Virus record (IMG/VR): IMGVR_UViG_3300047550_004288
Coordinates: 1-38,445 of that record
DNA length: 38,445 bases
DNA from: a virus
Reading direction: 5' to 3' (one strand)
Notes under the pieces: model-generated
Told to the model about the DNA's origin: nothing
The model's input: only the letters and a program-made list of their open reading frames with translations
The model's database searches: none
Position numbers and translations under genes: made by a program
Shown here: one piece after another, positions 1-5,412 of the stretch
Layout of the letters: each line of letters begins with the position of its first letter
Numbering within the stretch: position 1 is the first letter of the stretch

Positions 1-2
1 GT

Positions 3-776
3 TCATATACTTATATCATTAAGAACGTTTATTCGGACCCTTCTGAAGTTTTTGATACTATCATTGGCGACGAACGTATTCTAGAACGTGCTAGAAGCGT
101 CACAGAGTCATATGATGACTTTATTCAATCGGCACAAAGTTATGGTACATCTAATGATTGGATGTACAGACTTGAAGGAGTAACAAACGCAAAGGAAACA
201 CTCAATGATGTCAAACGAAAACTGTACAGAGCAGTCGCAAACGTTAACATTCTTGAAGGTATTCGCTTCTACGTTAGTTTTGCTTGTAGTTTCGCCTTTG
301 GTGAACTTAAGCTTATGGAAGGATCAGCAAAGATTATTTCTCTTATTGCAAGAGATGAAAATCAACATTTAGCAATTACTCAAAATATTTTGAATAAGTG
401 GAAAGAAGGTGATGATCCTGAAATGAAGCAGATTGCAAAAGAAGAAGAAGAATGGGTCTACAAGATGTTTGATCGTGCGGTAAACGAAGAAAAGAAGTGG
501 GCAGATTATCTGTTCAAAGATGGTAGCATGATTGGACTTAACGATAAACTTCTTCAGCAATATGTTGAATGGATTGCTAATCGTAGATTGAAAGCAATTG
601 GTCTAAAACCTCAGTATGATATTTCGGCAAATAATAATCCACTTCCCTGGACTTCTCATTGGTTGAATTCAAAAGGACTTCAAAACGCACCTCAAGAAGT
701 GGAAATTGAGCAATATTTAATAGGAGGTATCAAACAAGATGTTACCAAAAATACTTTCTCAGGATTCAAACTATGA
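3..776 (+). CDS. nrdB: Ribonucleotide reductase class Ia beta subunit, 3' part (start lies outside the window)
   Basis: Small, di-iron/tyrosyl-radical subunit of aerobic ribonucleoside-diphosphate reductase, which makes dNTPs for phage replication together with NrdA (not in the window). The frame is open from base 3 and reads as protein well upstream of the first internal ATG at 162, so the gene is truncated by the window edge. The visible part carries the second half of the ferritin-like fold, with the di-iron ligand motif ARDENQH (Glu and His) following a helix that includes SFAFGELKLMEGS, and a C-terminal tail ending in FSGFKL that is expected to dock on NrdA. This gene is a standard member of T4-like cyanophage genomes. 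The identification is secure; only the N-terminus is missing. The 3' end overlaps the next small ORF. Confidence 0.95.
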   Translation, partial: SYTYIIKNVYSDPSEVFDTIIGDERILERARSVTESYDDFIQSAQSYGTSNDWMYRLEGVTNAKETLNDVKRKLYRAVANVNILEGIRFYVSFACSFAFGELKLMEGSAKIISLIARDENQHLAITQNILNKWKEGDDPEMKQIAKEEEEWVYKMFDRAVNEEKKWADYLFKDGSMIGLNDKLLQQYVEWIANRRLKAIGLKPQYDISANNNPLPWTSHWLNSKGLQNAPQEVEIEQYLIGGIKQDVTKNTFSGFKL

Positions 777-903
777 TGAATGGTGTGAACAAGCAATTCT
801 GAACGCTTATCAAGAAGCGGCAGAATGCGATGAGTTTATGTTTGGAGATTATGACTTTTGTAAGGAATGGTTAGGTACAAATGACTACATAGAGGAGGAA
901 TAA
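739..903 (+). CDS. Small acidic hypothetical protein (54 aa) overlapping the nrdB end
   Basis: This ATG-started ORF overlaps the last 38 bases of nrdB in another frame and is preceded by a strong ribosome binding site (AGGAGG at 722-727). It encodes 54 residues starting MLPKILSQDSNYDEW, acidic, with two Cys, and ending in EEE. Its stop codon lies in the loop of the terminator hairpin that follows, so it is the last gene of the nrdB transcription unit. No domain is recognised. The good binding site, the plausible amino-acid composition and the way it fills the space between nrdB and the terminator argue that it is real. Confidence 0.65.
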   Translation: MLPKILSQDSNYDEWCEQAILNAYQEAAECDEFMFGDYDFCKEWLGTNDYIEEE

Positions 904-916
904 CCTCCTCTTTTTT
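891..916 (+). terminator. Rho-independent terminator after nrdB
   Basis: An 8-bp stem AGAGGAGG (891-898) pairs with CCTCCTCT (904-911) around a 5-nt loop and runs straight into a T-run. The loop contains the stop codon of the 54-aa ORF. Confidence 0.85.
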
Positions 917-1078
917 ATGTCTAAAAATCAAATAACGAAAGAAGAACTTAAGATTCGTGTTTTGAAATTAAAAAATAATTTGTATAATGAACATATTAGG
1001 CACGATATGGATATGAAAGGACTTGCTCATAAATATCTGAATGAAGTCCTTGATATAATTGATGAATACAGATATTGA
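917..1078 (+). CDS. Small hypothetical protein (53 aa)
   Basis: The ORF starts with ATG directly after the T-run of the preceding terminator and encodes a charged, probably helical protein beginning MSKNQITKEELKIRV and ending DIIDEYRY. No domain is recognised. It overlaps the start of the GIY-YIG nuclease gene by 17 bases in another frame. Small charged helical proteins of this kind are common between structural and replication genes in T4-like cyanophages, but the function is unknown. The Shine-Dalgarno signal is weak, which lowers confidence in translation; the overlap with the downstream gene suggests coupling. Confidence 0.55.
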   Translation: MSKNQITKEELKIRVLKLKNNLYNEHIRHDMDMKGLAHKYLNEVLDIIDEYRY

Positions 1079-1505
1079 CTACGAAAACCCTTGGATTTAT
1101 AATGGAAGTCCTTTTACTAGTGATAATATTGATGACCATTATGGATTTGTTTATTTGATAGAAAATAAACTGAATGGTAGGAAATATATTGGAAGAAAAT
1201 ACCTTTGGCAATTCAGAACTCCAAAAGGTAAAAGTAGAAGGGTAAAATCAGAATCTAATTGGAAGGAATACTATGGGTCTTGTCCGGAACTTAAAGAAGA
1301 CATTGACAAATTTGGCAGAGAAAATTTTAGTAGAACTATCTTATCATTACATAAAACAAAGGGCAAAACAAACTTTGAGGAAACCCGACAGTTATTTGCC
1401 CACAATGTCCTCACAGAGGGACTTGACAACGGAACCCCAAGGTATTATAATTCACAAATCCTCAACAGGTACTTCCGAAAAGATTACTATGGAAACAACG
1501 ACTGA
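1062..1505 (+). CDS. GIY-YIG family endonuclease (Seg-like)
   Basis: This 147-residue protein carries the GIY-YIG nuclease core near its N-terminus: FVY at residues 29-31 and YIG at 42-44 in the stretch GRKYIGRK, followed by a conserved W.EYYGS region and LKEDIDKFGRENF, a helix typical of this fold. The family cuts DNA; in T4-like phages such free-standing enzymes (Seg type) are usually homing endonucleases, although some act in DNA processing. Only the catalytic module is visible; there is no obvious C-terminal DNA-binding domain such as NUMOD. The ATG at 1062 is preferred to a TTG one codon upstream. The gene overlaps both neighbours, which fits a compact phage operon. Confidence 0.8.
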   Translation: MNTDIDYENPWIYNGSPFTSDNIDDHYGFVYLIENKLNGRKYIGRKYLWQFRTPKGKSRRVKSESNWKEYYGSCPELKEDIDKFGRENFSRTILSLHKTKGKTNFEETRQLFAHNVLTEGLDNGTPRYYNSQILNRYFRKDYYGNND

Positions 1506-1662
1506 AGATATCGTCGCTCATGTGAGGGAATGGTCTCTTGACCGTGCAGCAGATATGGGTATTGATAAAGAGGATGCTCGCGCTATTCTTGCAGAGTTCT
1601 ATGAGTGGATTGAGCCTGAAGGCGATGAACTTGAAATTGTTTCTTTGGAACGTATGGATTGA
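1489..1662 (+). CDS. Small acidic hypothetical protein (57 aa)
   Basis: This ATG-started ORF overlaps the end of the nuclease gene by 17 bases. The protein begins METTTEDIVAHVREWS and ends SLERMD; it is strongly acidic and predicted helical, with no recognised domain. The same frame stays open upstream inside the nuclease gene, but that part has a composition unlike a phage protein and is read as a shadow, so the ATG at 1489 is chosen. It is followed by a candidate late promoter and then a terminator. The function is unknown. Confidence 0.6.
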   Translation: METTTEDIVAHVREWSLDRAADMGIDKEDARAILAEFYEWIEPEGDELEIVSLERMD

Positions 1663-1668
1663 CAAATC

Positions 1669-1675
1669 CTAAATA
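1669..1675 (+). promoter_or_regulatory. Candidate T4-type late promoter (CTAAATA)
   Basis: CTAAATA resembles the TATAAATA late promoter recognised by gp55-type sigma factors, and this variant is known from cyanophages. It lies between the 57-aa ORF and the secreted lysozyme-like gene, but a terminator-like hairpin follows directly, so its target is uncertain. Confidence 0.35.
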
Positions 1676-1693
1676 AAAACTTATAATGCTAAA

Positions 1694-1718
1694 ATCCCTG
1701 TTATGAGCAGGGTTTTTT
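1694..1718 (+). terminator. Rho-independent terminator
   Basis: A short GC stem CCCTG (1696-1700) pairs with CAGGG (1708-1712) around a 7-nt loop, followed by six T. It ends the nuclease/57-aa unit. Confidence 0.7.
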
Positions 1719-1818
1719 ATTATGAGTCTTTGACTTTGATTTAGAGCCGTGGAGATTGCCTTTTGAAAAGAAGGTGTACCCCTTTCTCTATACGGATGTA
1801 GAGTTCAACGTAAAATTA

Positions 1819-2442
1819 ATGCTAAACGTCTTTACTGTAGCCCTGCCTCTTCTGGCATCGGTTACAACCATTTCGGCAACACTGCCATCATCTGCTATTG
1901 CTCCTTCTTATTCTATTATTAAGGAGTTTGAACCAGAGAAGACAGCGATCCTAGAGGTTGCTCCCGATAAGCCAAAAGAAAAAAGGCTAATTTGTAAAGG
2001 GTGTAATGAGAATGAAAATGCCGCTCTGGCATATTTTCAATCTATCGGAATTAAAGATAAAAACGCCCTTGCCACCATTATGGGCAATATTAAGCAGGAA
2101 TCTATGTTCGTGCCTAATATCTGTGAAGGTGGTCATAGGACCGCATATCATAGTTGTGGAAGAGGTTATGGTTTAATTCAGTTTACTTCCTCTGACCGTT
2201 ATTATGGTTTGGGTTCCTTTGCTAAAAAAGTTGGAGGTAATCCTTCAGCACTCGATACTCAATTGCAGTATATTGTAACCGAACCACAGTGGAAGAATAT
2301 TGTGGATAGAATGAAAGTCCCTGGAAAATCTATTGATAGGTATATGAACTATGCCTACAGTTGGATTGGGTGGGGAATTCATGGTGCTCGTACACATTAT
2401 GCCTATGATTATGCTAATAGGATGATTACTGTGGAAGTTTGA
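1819..2442 (+). CDS. Secreted or membrane-anchored phage tail lysozyme-type hydrolase
   Basis: From this ATG the 207-residue protein starts with a hydrophobic segment (MLNVFTVALPLLASVTTISA) that looks like a signal peptide or anchor. A linker and a CKGC motif follow, then a domain of about 145 residues containing NALATIMGNIKQES, YGLIQFTS and a C-terminal region rich in Tyr and Trp. This pattern (Glu in GN.KQES, then G..QFT) matches the phage tail lysozyme family, peptidoglycan hydrolases related to transglycosylases. The frame is open back to about 1726; a TTG at 1756 would give 228 residues, but the GGAG there is only one base from it. The upstream frame reads like protein (EPWRLPFEKKVYPF), so the true start is uncertain. 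Likely role: cell-wall degradation. Confidence 0.75.
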   Translation: MLNVFTVALPLLASVTTISATLPSSAIAPSYSIIKEFEPEKTAILEVAPDKPKEKRLICKGCNENENAALAYFQSIGIKDKNALATIMGNIKQESMFVPNICEGGHRTAYHSCGRGYGLIQFTSSDRYYGLGSFAKKVGGNPSALDTQLQYIVTEPQWKNIVDRMKVPGKSIDRYMNYAYSWIGWGIHGARTHYAYDYANRMITVEV

Positions 2443-2468
2443 AAAAAAACTAATATAGATATAATATT

Positions 2469-2494
2469 AAAGAGGAATCTTTCCTCTTTTTTTT
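2469..2494 (+). terminator. Rho-independent terminator after the lysozyme-like gene
   Basis: A 9-bp stem AAAGAGGAA (2469-2477) pairs with TTCCTCTTT (2481-2489) around a 3-nt loop, followed by a T-run. Confidence 0.85.
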
Positions 2495-2520
2495 ATGTTT
2501 ATTTTTATCGATAAAAAAAT

Positions 2521-2727
2521 ATGACTGAACAACAAGAACATCTTAATAACCTCCTTCAACAGAGGCAATCTCTTGCTCAAGAACTTGAATCTCTTCAAGG
2601 ACAGGCAACTGCTAAAAGAGAACTCTTTTTAAAAGTTCAAGGTGCAATCGAGTATCTTCAACAGACTGGGGTAACTTTACCAGAACCAGAAGTTTCTGAA
2701 GAGGTTGAAGAAACTGAAGAAAATTAA
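2521..2727 (+). CDS. Coiled-coil hypothetical protein (68 aa)
   Basis: The protein begins MTEQQEHLNNLLQQRQSL and consists almost wholly of a Gln/Glu/Leu-rich heptad-like helix (about residues 3-50), followed by a Pro-Glu tail ending ETEEN. It is therefore likely to form a coiled coil, but no family with a known function is recognised. It stands alone between two terminators, so it is probably transcribed as a single gene. The AT-rich upstream region lacks a good Shine-Dalgarno sequence. Confidence 0.7.
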   Translation: MTEQQEHLNNLLQQRQSLAQELESLQGQATAKRELFLKVQGAIEYLQQTGVTLPEPEVSEEVEETEEN

Positions 2728-2756
2728 TTAATCTTATCATTATTAAGTATTAATTG

Positions 2757-2783
2757 AGAGGAGTAAAATTACTCCTCTTTTTT
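2757..2783 (+). terminator. Rho-independent terminator before the tRNA region
   Basis: A 10-bp stem AGAGGAGTAA (2757-2766) pairs with TTACTCCTCT (2769-2778) around a 2-nt loop, followed by a T-run. Confidence 0.85.
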
Positions 2784-2928
2784 ATGCTTGTTTTCGCCAA
2801 CAAGGGCGATGTTCCACCCAAAAGGTCTCTTACTTCATATGAGGTCTTAGAGTGCCCTTAGAGCGTCTCTGGGGAGGTTTAGAGTGGGGTTTTGATGAAA
2901 GGAAGTCTTGGTAAGGTATTGAGAGCCC

Positions 2929-2957
2929 TTGACATTAGATCTTAAAGCATCTAGACT
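2929..2957 (+). promoter_or_regulatory. Sigma-70-like promoter, weaker -10
   Basis: TTGACA (2929-2934), 17-bp spacer, TAGACT (2952-2957). The -35 box is consensus and the -10 box deviates at two positions. Confidence 0.5.
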
Positions 2958-3027
2958 ACCTTTGTTCGGGTTGAAGAGAAGCTATATTAAAGCTTCTAGA
3001 CTTTAAAATATCTTAAGGTTTAACCCC

Positions 3028-3056
3028 TTGACAAGTGATGAGCAGAGTAATATAAT
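3028..3056 (+). promoter_or_regulatory. Consensus sigma-70-type promoter of the tRNA array
   Basis: TTGACA (3028-3033), 17-bp spacer, TATAAT (3051-3056): an exact match to the bacterial consensus with optimal spacing, about 90 bp before the first tRNA. It is expected to be read by host RNA polymerase early in infection. Confidence 0.85.
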
Positions 3057-3061
3057 ACTCT

Positions 3062-3109
3062 CATGGGCAGCGGGGGTCCAAACCTCGCATAAGACCCGAC
3101 CCTCCCATG
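3062..3109 (+). ncRNA. Structured 5' leader of the tRNA transcript
   Basis: Directly at the predicted transcription start, CATGGG (3062-3067) pairs with CCCATG (3104-3109), and inside it GGGTC (3074-3078) pairs with GACCC (3093-3097). The two nested stems make a compact hairpin of about 48 nt that could protect the 5' end or act as a small RNA or processing site. Only the pairing is seen; function is inferred. Confidence 0.45.
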
Positions 3110-3143
3110 CCTCTCATAGATGCACAAACAGGGAGGTTTTTAT

Positions 3144-3218
3144 GGGACTGTCGCCTATGGGTTAAGGCCCACTGCTTATAACGGTGTGAACTGAGTTCAA
3201 GTCTCAGCAGTCCTACCA
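3144..3218 (+). tRNA. tRNA-Ile (anticodon TAT)
   Basis: A full cloverleaf is visible: acceptor GGGACTG with CAGTCCT, D-arm GCC/GGC, anticodon stem CACTG/CGGTG with loop CTTATAA, and T-arm CTGAG/CTCAG with TTCAAGT. CCA is encoded at the end. The anticodon UAU would read AUA, a codon favoured in AT-rich phage genes and usually read in bacteria by a modified CAU tRNA, so this is an unusual isoacceptor. Confidence 0.85.
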
Positions 3219-3291
3219 GCTCGATTAGCTATCTGGTGAAAGCACCCGACTCATAATCGGATACAGGTGGGTTCGATCCCCTCATCGAGCA
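3219..3291 (+). tRNA. tRNA-Met (anticodon CAT)
   Basis: The acceptor stem GCTCGAT/ATCGAGC is perfect, the anticodon loop is CTCATAA, and the T-loop is TTCGATC with one mismatch in the T-stem. It begins directly after the CCA of the previous tRNA; its own CCA is not encoded. A CAT anticodon could also belong to an Ile tRNA modified with lysidine; the sequence alone does not decide. Confidence 0.88.
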
Positions 3292-3292
3292 C

Positions 3293-3321
3293 TTGACCAT
3301 CAGGACTTTTTGAGTTATGAT
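3293..3321 (+). promoter_or_regulatory. Internal sigma-70-like promoter within an inverted repeat
   Basis: TTGACC (3293-3298), 17-bp spacer, TATGAT (3316-3321). The -35 lies in GACCATCA, which is repeated inverted as TGATGGTC overlapping and following the -10. Confidence 0.55.
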
Positions 3322-3334
3322 GGTCTCATACCAC

Positions 3335-3419
3335 GGGGATGTGGTGGAAGTGGTAGACACACCAGACTTAAAATCTGTTGGGCATAACGCCCGTGGGGGT
3401 TCAAGTCCCCCCGTCCCTA
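3335..3419 (+). tRNA. tRNA-Leu (anticodon TAA)
   Basis: A class II tRNA with a long variable arm (TGGGC...GCCCG region), acceptor GGGGATG/CGTCCCT with two wobble pairs, anticodon loop CTTAAAA and T-arm GGGGG/CCCCC. It reads the AT-rich Leu codon UUA. Confidence 0.92.
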
Positions 3420-3460
3420 CTAGGCAATTATGAGATCTATTTCTTATAATTGTTTATCTT

Positions 3461-3534
<74 letters not shown>

Positions 3535-3535
3535 C

Positions 3536-3567
3536 TTGACTTTTTATAAAAAAGTCTTCTATATAAT
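3536..3567 (+). promoter_or_regulatory. Internal promoter-like element overlapping a palindrome
   Basis: TTGACT (3536-3541) is followed by TATAAT at 3562-3567 (20-bp spacing) or CTATAT at 17-bp spacing. The -35 box begins the perfect inverted repeat GACTTTTT-ATA-AAAAAGTC (3538-3556). Confidence 0.45.
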
Positions 3568-3572
3568 AAAAT

Positions 3573-3662
3573 GGAAGGGTGGCCGAGTGGTTTAAGGCAG
3601 CAGTCTTGAAAACTGCCGTAGGTGCAAGTCTACCGTGGGTTCGAATCCGACCCCTTCCGCCA
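3573..3662 (+). tRNA. tRNA-Ser (anticodon TGA)
   Basis: A class II tRNA with a long variable arm (GTAGGTGCAAGTCTAC), acceptor GGAAGGG/CCCTTCC, anticodon stem GCAGT/ACTGC with loop CTTGAAA, and encoded CCA. It reads UCA. Confidence 0.93.
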
Positions 3663-3736
3663 CGGGATGTAGCTCAGTTTGGTAGAGCACTCGCTTTGGG
3701 AGCGAGTGGCCGTAGGTTCAAATCCTATCATCCCGA
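3663..3736 (+). tRNA. tRNA-Pro (anticodon TGG)
   Basis: It starts directly after the tRNA-Ser CCA. Acceptor CGGGATG/CATCCCG, anticodon stem CTCGC/GCGAG with loop TTTGGGA, T-arm GTAGG/CCTAT. It reads CCA, the main Pro codon in these genes. Confidence 0.94.
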
Positions 3737-3768
3737 CTTGGAGATTTATTCTCCATATATAAACTGAT

Positions 3769-3831
3769 AGAGGGTAAGTCTCTGTTATATCCTTATGAGA
3801 TATATTACACTTACTCCATCAAATGTAGGAA
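3769..3831 (+). repeat. Structured spacer RNA element, copy 1
   Basis: This and the segment at 4479-4541 share an identical 20-nt core (3782-3801, CTGTTATATCC onward) and similar flanks. Both fold: GGGTAAGT pairs with ACTTACTC here, and an inner ATATC/GATAT stem closes a CTTATGA loop. The stem bases differ from the second copy while pairing is kept. Confidence 0.6.
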
Positions 3832-3911
3832 GTGCAACACCTCTCGCTGGTTTATACTGGATGATGTGAAAGGTGATTCTGTCCGCACATAGAAATCCCT
3901 CCTACCACCAT

Positions 3912-3984
3912 TCCCTTATAGCTCAATTGGCAGAGCACGGAGCTGTTAACTCTGGGGTTCCTGGTTCGAGTCCAGGTGGGGGAG
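3912..3984 (+). tRNA. tRNA-Asn (anticodon GTT)
   Basis: Acceptor TCCCTTA/TGGGGGA with two G-T pairs, anticodon loop CTGTTAA, T-arm CCTGG/CCAGG with TTCGAGT, discriminator G. CCA is not encoded. The 175-nt spacer before it holds copy 1 of the repeated RNA element and a GTAGGA...TCCTAC stem. Confidence 0.93.
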
Positions 3985-4074
3985 TTGGAAGTGATCCTGC
4001 GATAACCTCAAGAGCACTCCTTCCAACTAAAACCTAGAATATTTCTAGGTCAGGGGGATGGCCTCCCCTGTTTC

Positions 4075-4147
4075 GCCCTTGTAGCTCAGATGGTAGAGCG
4101 CGGCTTTTGTAAAGCCGATGTCGCAAGTTCAAGTCTTGTCGGGGGCT
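4075..4147 (+). tRNA. tRNA-Thr (anticodon TGT)
   Basis: Acceptor GCCCTTG/CGGGGGC, anticodon stem CGGCT/AGCCG with loop TTTGTAA, T-arm GCAAG/CTTGT. It reads ACA. The 90-nt spacer before it folds into three successive hairpins (AGTTGGAAG/CTTCCAACT, CCTAGAA/TTCTAGG, AGGGG/CCCCT). Confidence 0.94.
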
Positions 4148-4148
4148 C

Positions 4149-4177
4149 TTGACATAATACTCATTATGTCTTATACT
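4149..4177 (+). promoter_or_regulatory. Internal sigma-70 promoter with -35 in a hairpin stem
   Basis: TTGACA (4149-4154), 17-bp spacer, TATACT (4172-4177). GACATAAT (4151-4158) pairs with ATTATGTC (4163-4170), so the -35 and spacer form a perfect 8-bp inverted repeat. Confidence 0.65.
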
Positions 4178-4225
4178 TCTCAAGTCCGTGTGAAGGAAGT
4201 GAGTTGGGTATTTTACCCAACATTT

Positions 4226-4297
4226 GGGAGATTAGCTCAACGGTAGAGCAACGTGCTGATAACGCGGAGGTTGGTGGTTCAAATCCATTATTTCCCA
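4226..4297 (+). tRNA. tRNA-Ile (anticodon GAT)
   Basis: Acceptor GGGAGAT/ATTTCCC, anticodon loop CTGATAA, stem ACGTG/CGCGG with one mismatch, T-arm GGTGG/CCATT with wobbles. It reads AUC and AUU. It is the second Ile tRNA of the array; a GTTGGGTA/TACCCAAC hairpin lies just upstream. Confidence 0.9.
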
Positions 4298-4355
4298 CTA
4301 GTGGGTTATAAACAACTTTCATCAAAGCATTTGTTCTCTGGCATATTCTCCACTC

Positions 4356-4440
4356 GCCCGAATGGCGGAATTGGTAAACGCAATAGGTTTAGGTCCTATC
4401 GCCCTACGACGGCTTACAGGTTCAAGTCCTGTTTCGGGTA
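4356..4440 (+). tRNA. tRNA-Leu (anticodon TAG)
   Basis: A class II tRNA: acceptor GCCCGAA/TTCGGGT, anticodon stem ATAGG/CCTAT with loop TTTAGGT, long variable arm, T-arm ACAGG/CCTGT. It reads CUA. Confidence 0.93.
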
Positions 4441-4469
4441 TTGACAAACTCTCAAAAGTTTGTTACTAT
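4441..4469 (+). promoter_or_regulatory. Internal promoter with hairpin in the spacer
   Basis: TTGACA (4441-4446), 17-bp spacer, TACTAT (4464-4469). ACAAACT and AGTTTGT form an inverted repeat starting in the -35 box, as in the other spacer promoters. Confidence 0.55.
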
Positions 4470-4478
4470 ATAAAAAGA

Positions 4479-4541
4479 TGGAGCATAAGTCCCTGTTATA
4501 TCCTTATGAGATGTATCACACTTATGCCATCACAAATGCGG
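4479..4541 (+). repeat. Structured spacer RNA element, copy 2
   Basis: Second copy of the element at 3769-3831. The outer stem GCATAAGT/ACTTATGC is perfect here, and the core (4493-4512) is identical to copy 1. The inner stem is ATATC/GATGT, where an A-T pair of copy 1 becomes a G-T pair. The element ends at the first base of tRNA-Gly. Confidence 0.6.
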
Positions 4542-4609
4542 ACATAGTTCAGTGGTAGAACGCTATCCTTCCAAGTTAGATGTCGTCGGTTCGAGTCCGA
4601 TTGTCCGCT
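4538..4609 (+). tRNA. tRNA-Gly (anticodon TCC)
   Basis: Acceptor GCGGACA/TGTCCGC, anticodon loop CTTCCAA, T-arm GTCGG/CCGAT with TTCGAGT. It reads GGA. It is followed by a hairpin TTGGAAATC/GATTTCCAA. Confidence 0.94.
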
Positions 4610-4760
4610 CTTGGAAATCGACAGATTTCCAAAGGGTGTGAGATATTATCATCACCCACACATTAAATTAGAGTTTTGTATCTTTTCGCAAAAGGTTCCG
4701 TGTGAGTAGCGTAACTATTCCGTATGCTCTATGAGCGAGATCACGTCACGATCTCATCCA

Positions 4761-4833
4761 GGGAGCATAGCTCAGAGGTAGTAGCGTCTGCTTTACACGC
4801 AGAATGTCGGGGGTTCAAATCCCTCTGCTCCCA
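4761..4833 (+). tRNA. tRNA-Val (anticodon TAC)
   Basis: Acceptor GGGAGCA/TGCTCCC, anticodon stem TCTGC/GCAGA with loop TTTACAC, T-arm GGGGG/CCCTC. It reads GUA. The 150-nt spacer before it has several hairpins, including GAGATC/GATCTC, but no tRNA or ORF. Confidence 0.94.
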
Positions 4834-4836
4834 TTT

Positions 4837-4844
4837 GATAAATA
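4837..4844 (+). promoter_or_regulatory. Candidate late promoter (GATAAATA) for the Dps gene
   Basis: GATAAATA differs from the T4 late promoter TATAAATA at one base and lies 17 bp before the Dps start codon. The same 9-mer GATAAATAC occurs before the porin gene at 30492. Confidence 0.5.
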
Positions 4845-4861
4845 CTTAGAAAAAGAGTATA

Positions 4862-5404
4862 ATGGAAAAACTGTTTAAACTCTTAAGTGATGCTCAAGCA
4901 TCACTTTTTGTTCTATTTCATAAAACTTGGGTCTATCACTGGAACGTTGTTGGAAAAGATTTTCAACAACTCCATACTCTTTTTGGTGGTCAATATGAGA
5001 CTATCTTTGAAGAGATTGATCGTCTTTCGGAACATATGAGATACTTGAATGTAAAACCTTTGAGTAGTTTAAATCGTGTTCTTGAGGTATCTAAAATTAA
5101 AGAAGCATCAAGTTCCGCGAATGCTGAAGATATGATTTCAGATCTTCTTCAATCAAATATTGATTTTTGTGATATGATGAGTAAAATATCGGAAGAATCA
5201 GAAACTCAAAAGTCATATGCTACAGCAAATCTAGTTCAAGATTTGATGGAGTCTCACGGTAAGTTTGTTTGGATGCTTCGTTCATTTTCAGATACTGGAA
5301 TGAAAAAAGTAGAAGAAGAAACTATGAAACCAGAACTAGAAGTGGAAGAAATTATAAAAGAAAACTTAGAAGTTGAGGAAACTGAAGAAACACCAGAAGA
5401 ATAA
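4862..5404 (+). CDS. dps: Dps-family ferroxidase / DNA-protection protein
   Basis: A 180-residue ferritin-like protein. Residues 18-60 contain HWNVVGKDFQQLH and EEIDRLSEH; the four residues H26, H38, D53 and E57 have exactly the spacing (12, 15, 4) of the ferroxidase ligands of E. coli Dps (H51, H63, D78, E82, recalled from the literature). Dps proteins form 12-mers that oxidise Fe(II) with H2O2 and protect DNA. Here the Dps core is followed by an unusual acidic tail of about 35 residues rich in Glu, which makes non-specific DNA binding through the C-terminus unlikely. It follows the tRNA array and a late-type promoter, and is followed 8 bp later by a zinc-ribbon protein. The role during infection is inferred to be oxidative-stress protection. 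Confidence 0.85.
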   Translation: MEKLFKLLSDAQASLFVLFHKTWVYHWNVVGKDFQQLHTLFGGQYETIFEEIDRLSEHMRYLNVKPLSSLNRVLEVSKIKEASSSANAEDMISDLLQSNIDFCDMMSKISEESETQKSYATANLVQDLMESHGKFVWMLRSFSDTGMKKVEEETMKPELEVEEIIKENLEVEETEETPEE

Positions 5405-5412
5405 TTGGGATT

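Larger units (their letters stand above)
2786..3143 (+). other. Non-coding leader region upstream of the tRNA array
   Basis: No convincing ORF is seen here on either strand. The region holds small hairpins (for example CTTGTT...AACAAG near 2786-2803), three spaced TTAGAG repeats at 2847, 2858 and 2879, two sigma-70-like promoters (2929-2957 and 3028-3056) and a strong hairpin at the predicted transcript start. It is best read as the regulatory leader for the tRNA array, possibly giving rise to a small RNA. Confidence 0.6.

Noticed and set aside
1273-1488. Upstream extension of the 57-aa ORF within the GIY-YIG gene
   Set aside because: The GIY-YIG frame is clearly coding here, and the extension has a shadow-like composition; ATG at 1489 is a better start.
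3014-3027. Possible Pho box CTTAAGG-TTTAACC before the tRNA promoter
   Set aside because: The spacing is wrong (8 bp rather than 11) and a full consensus sigma-70 promoter follows directly.
3579-3767. A 62-residue ORF across tRNA-Ser and tRNA-Pro
   Set aside because: It reads through two perfect tRNA genes; such frames are a known artefact of tRNA sequences.
3815-3911. A thirteenth tRNA in the spacer before tRNA-Asn (GTAGGA...TCCTAC followed by CACCA)
   Set aside because: The flanks can pair and a CCA-like end is present, but there is no T-loop (TTCRA) and no proper anticodon arm. It may be a decayed tRNA or just a spacer hairpin.
4253-4547. Two overlapping ORFs across tRNA-Ile, tRNA-Leu and the following spacer
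   Set aside because: They span tRNA genes and a promoter, and the translations have no protein-like pattern.
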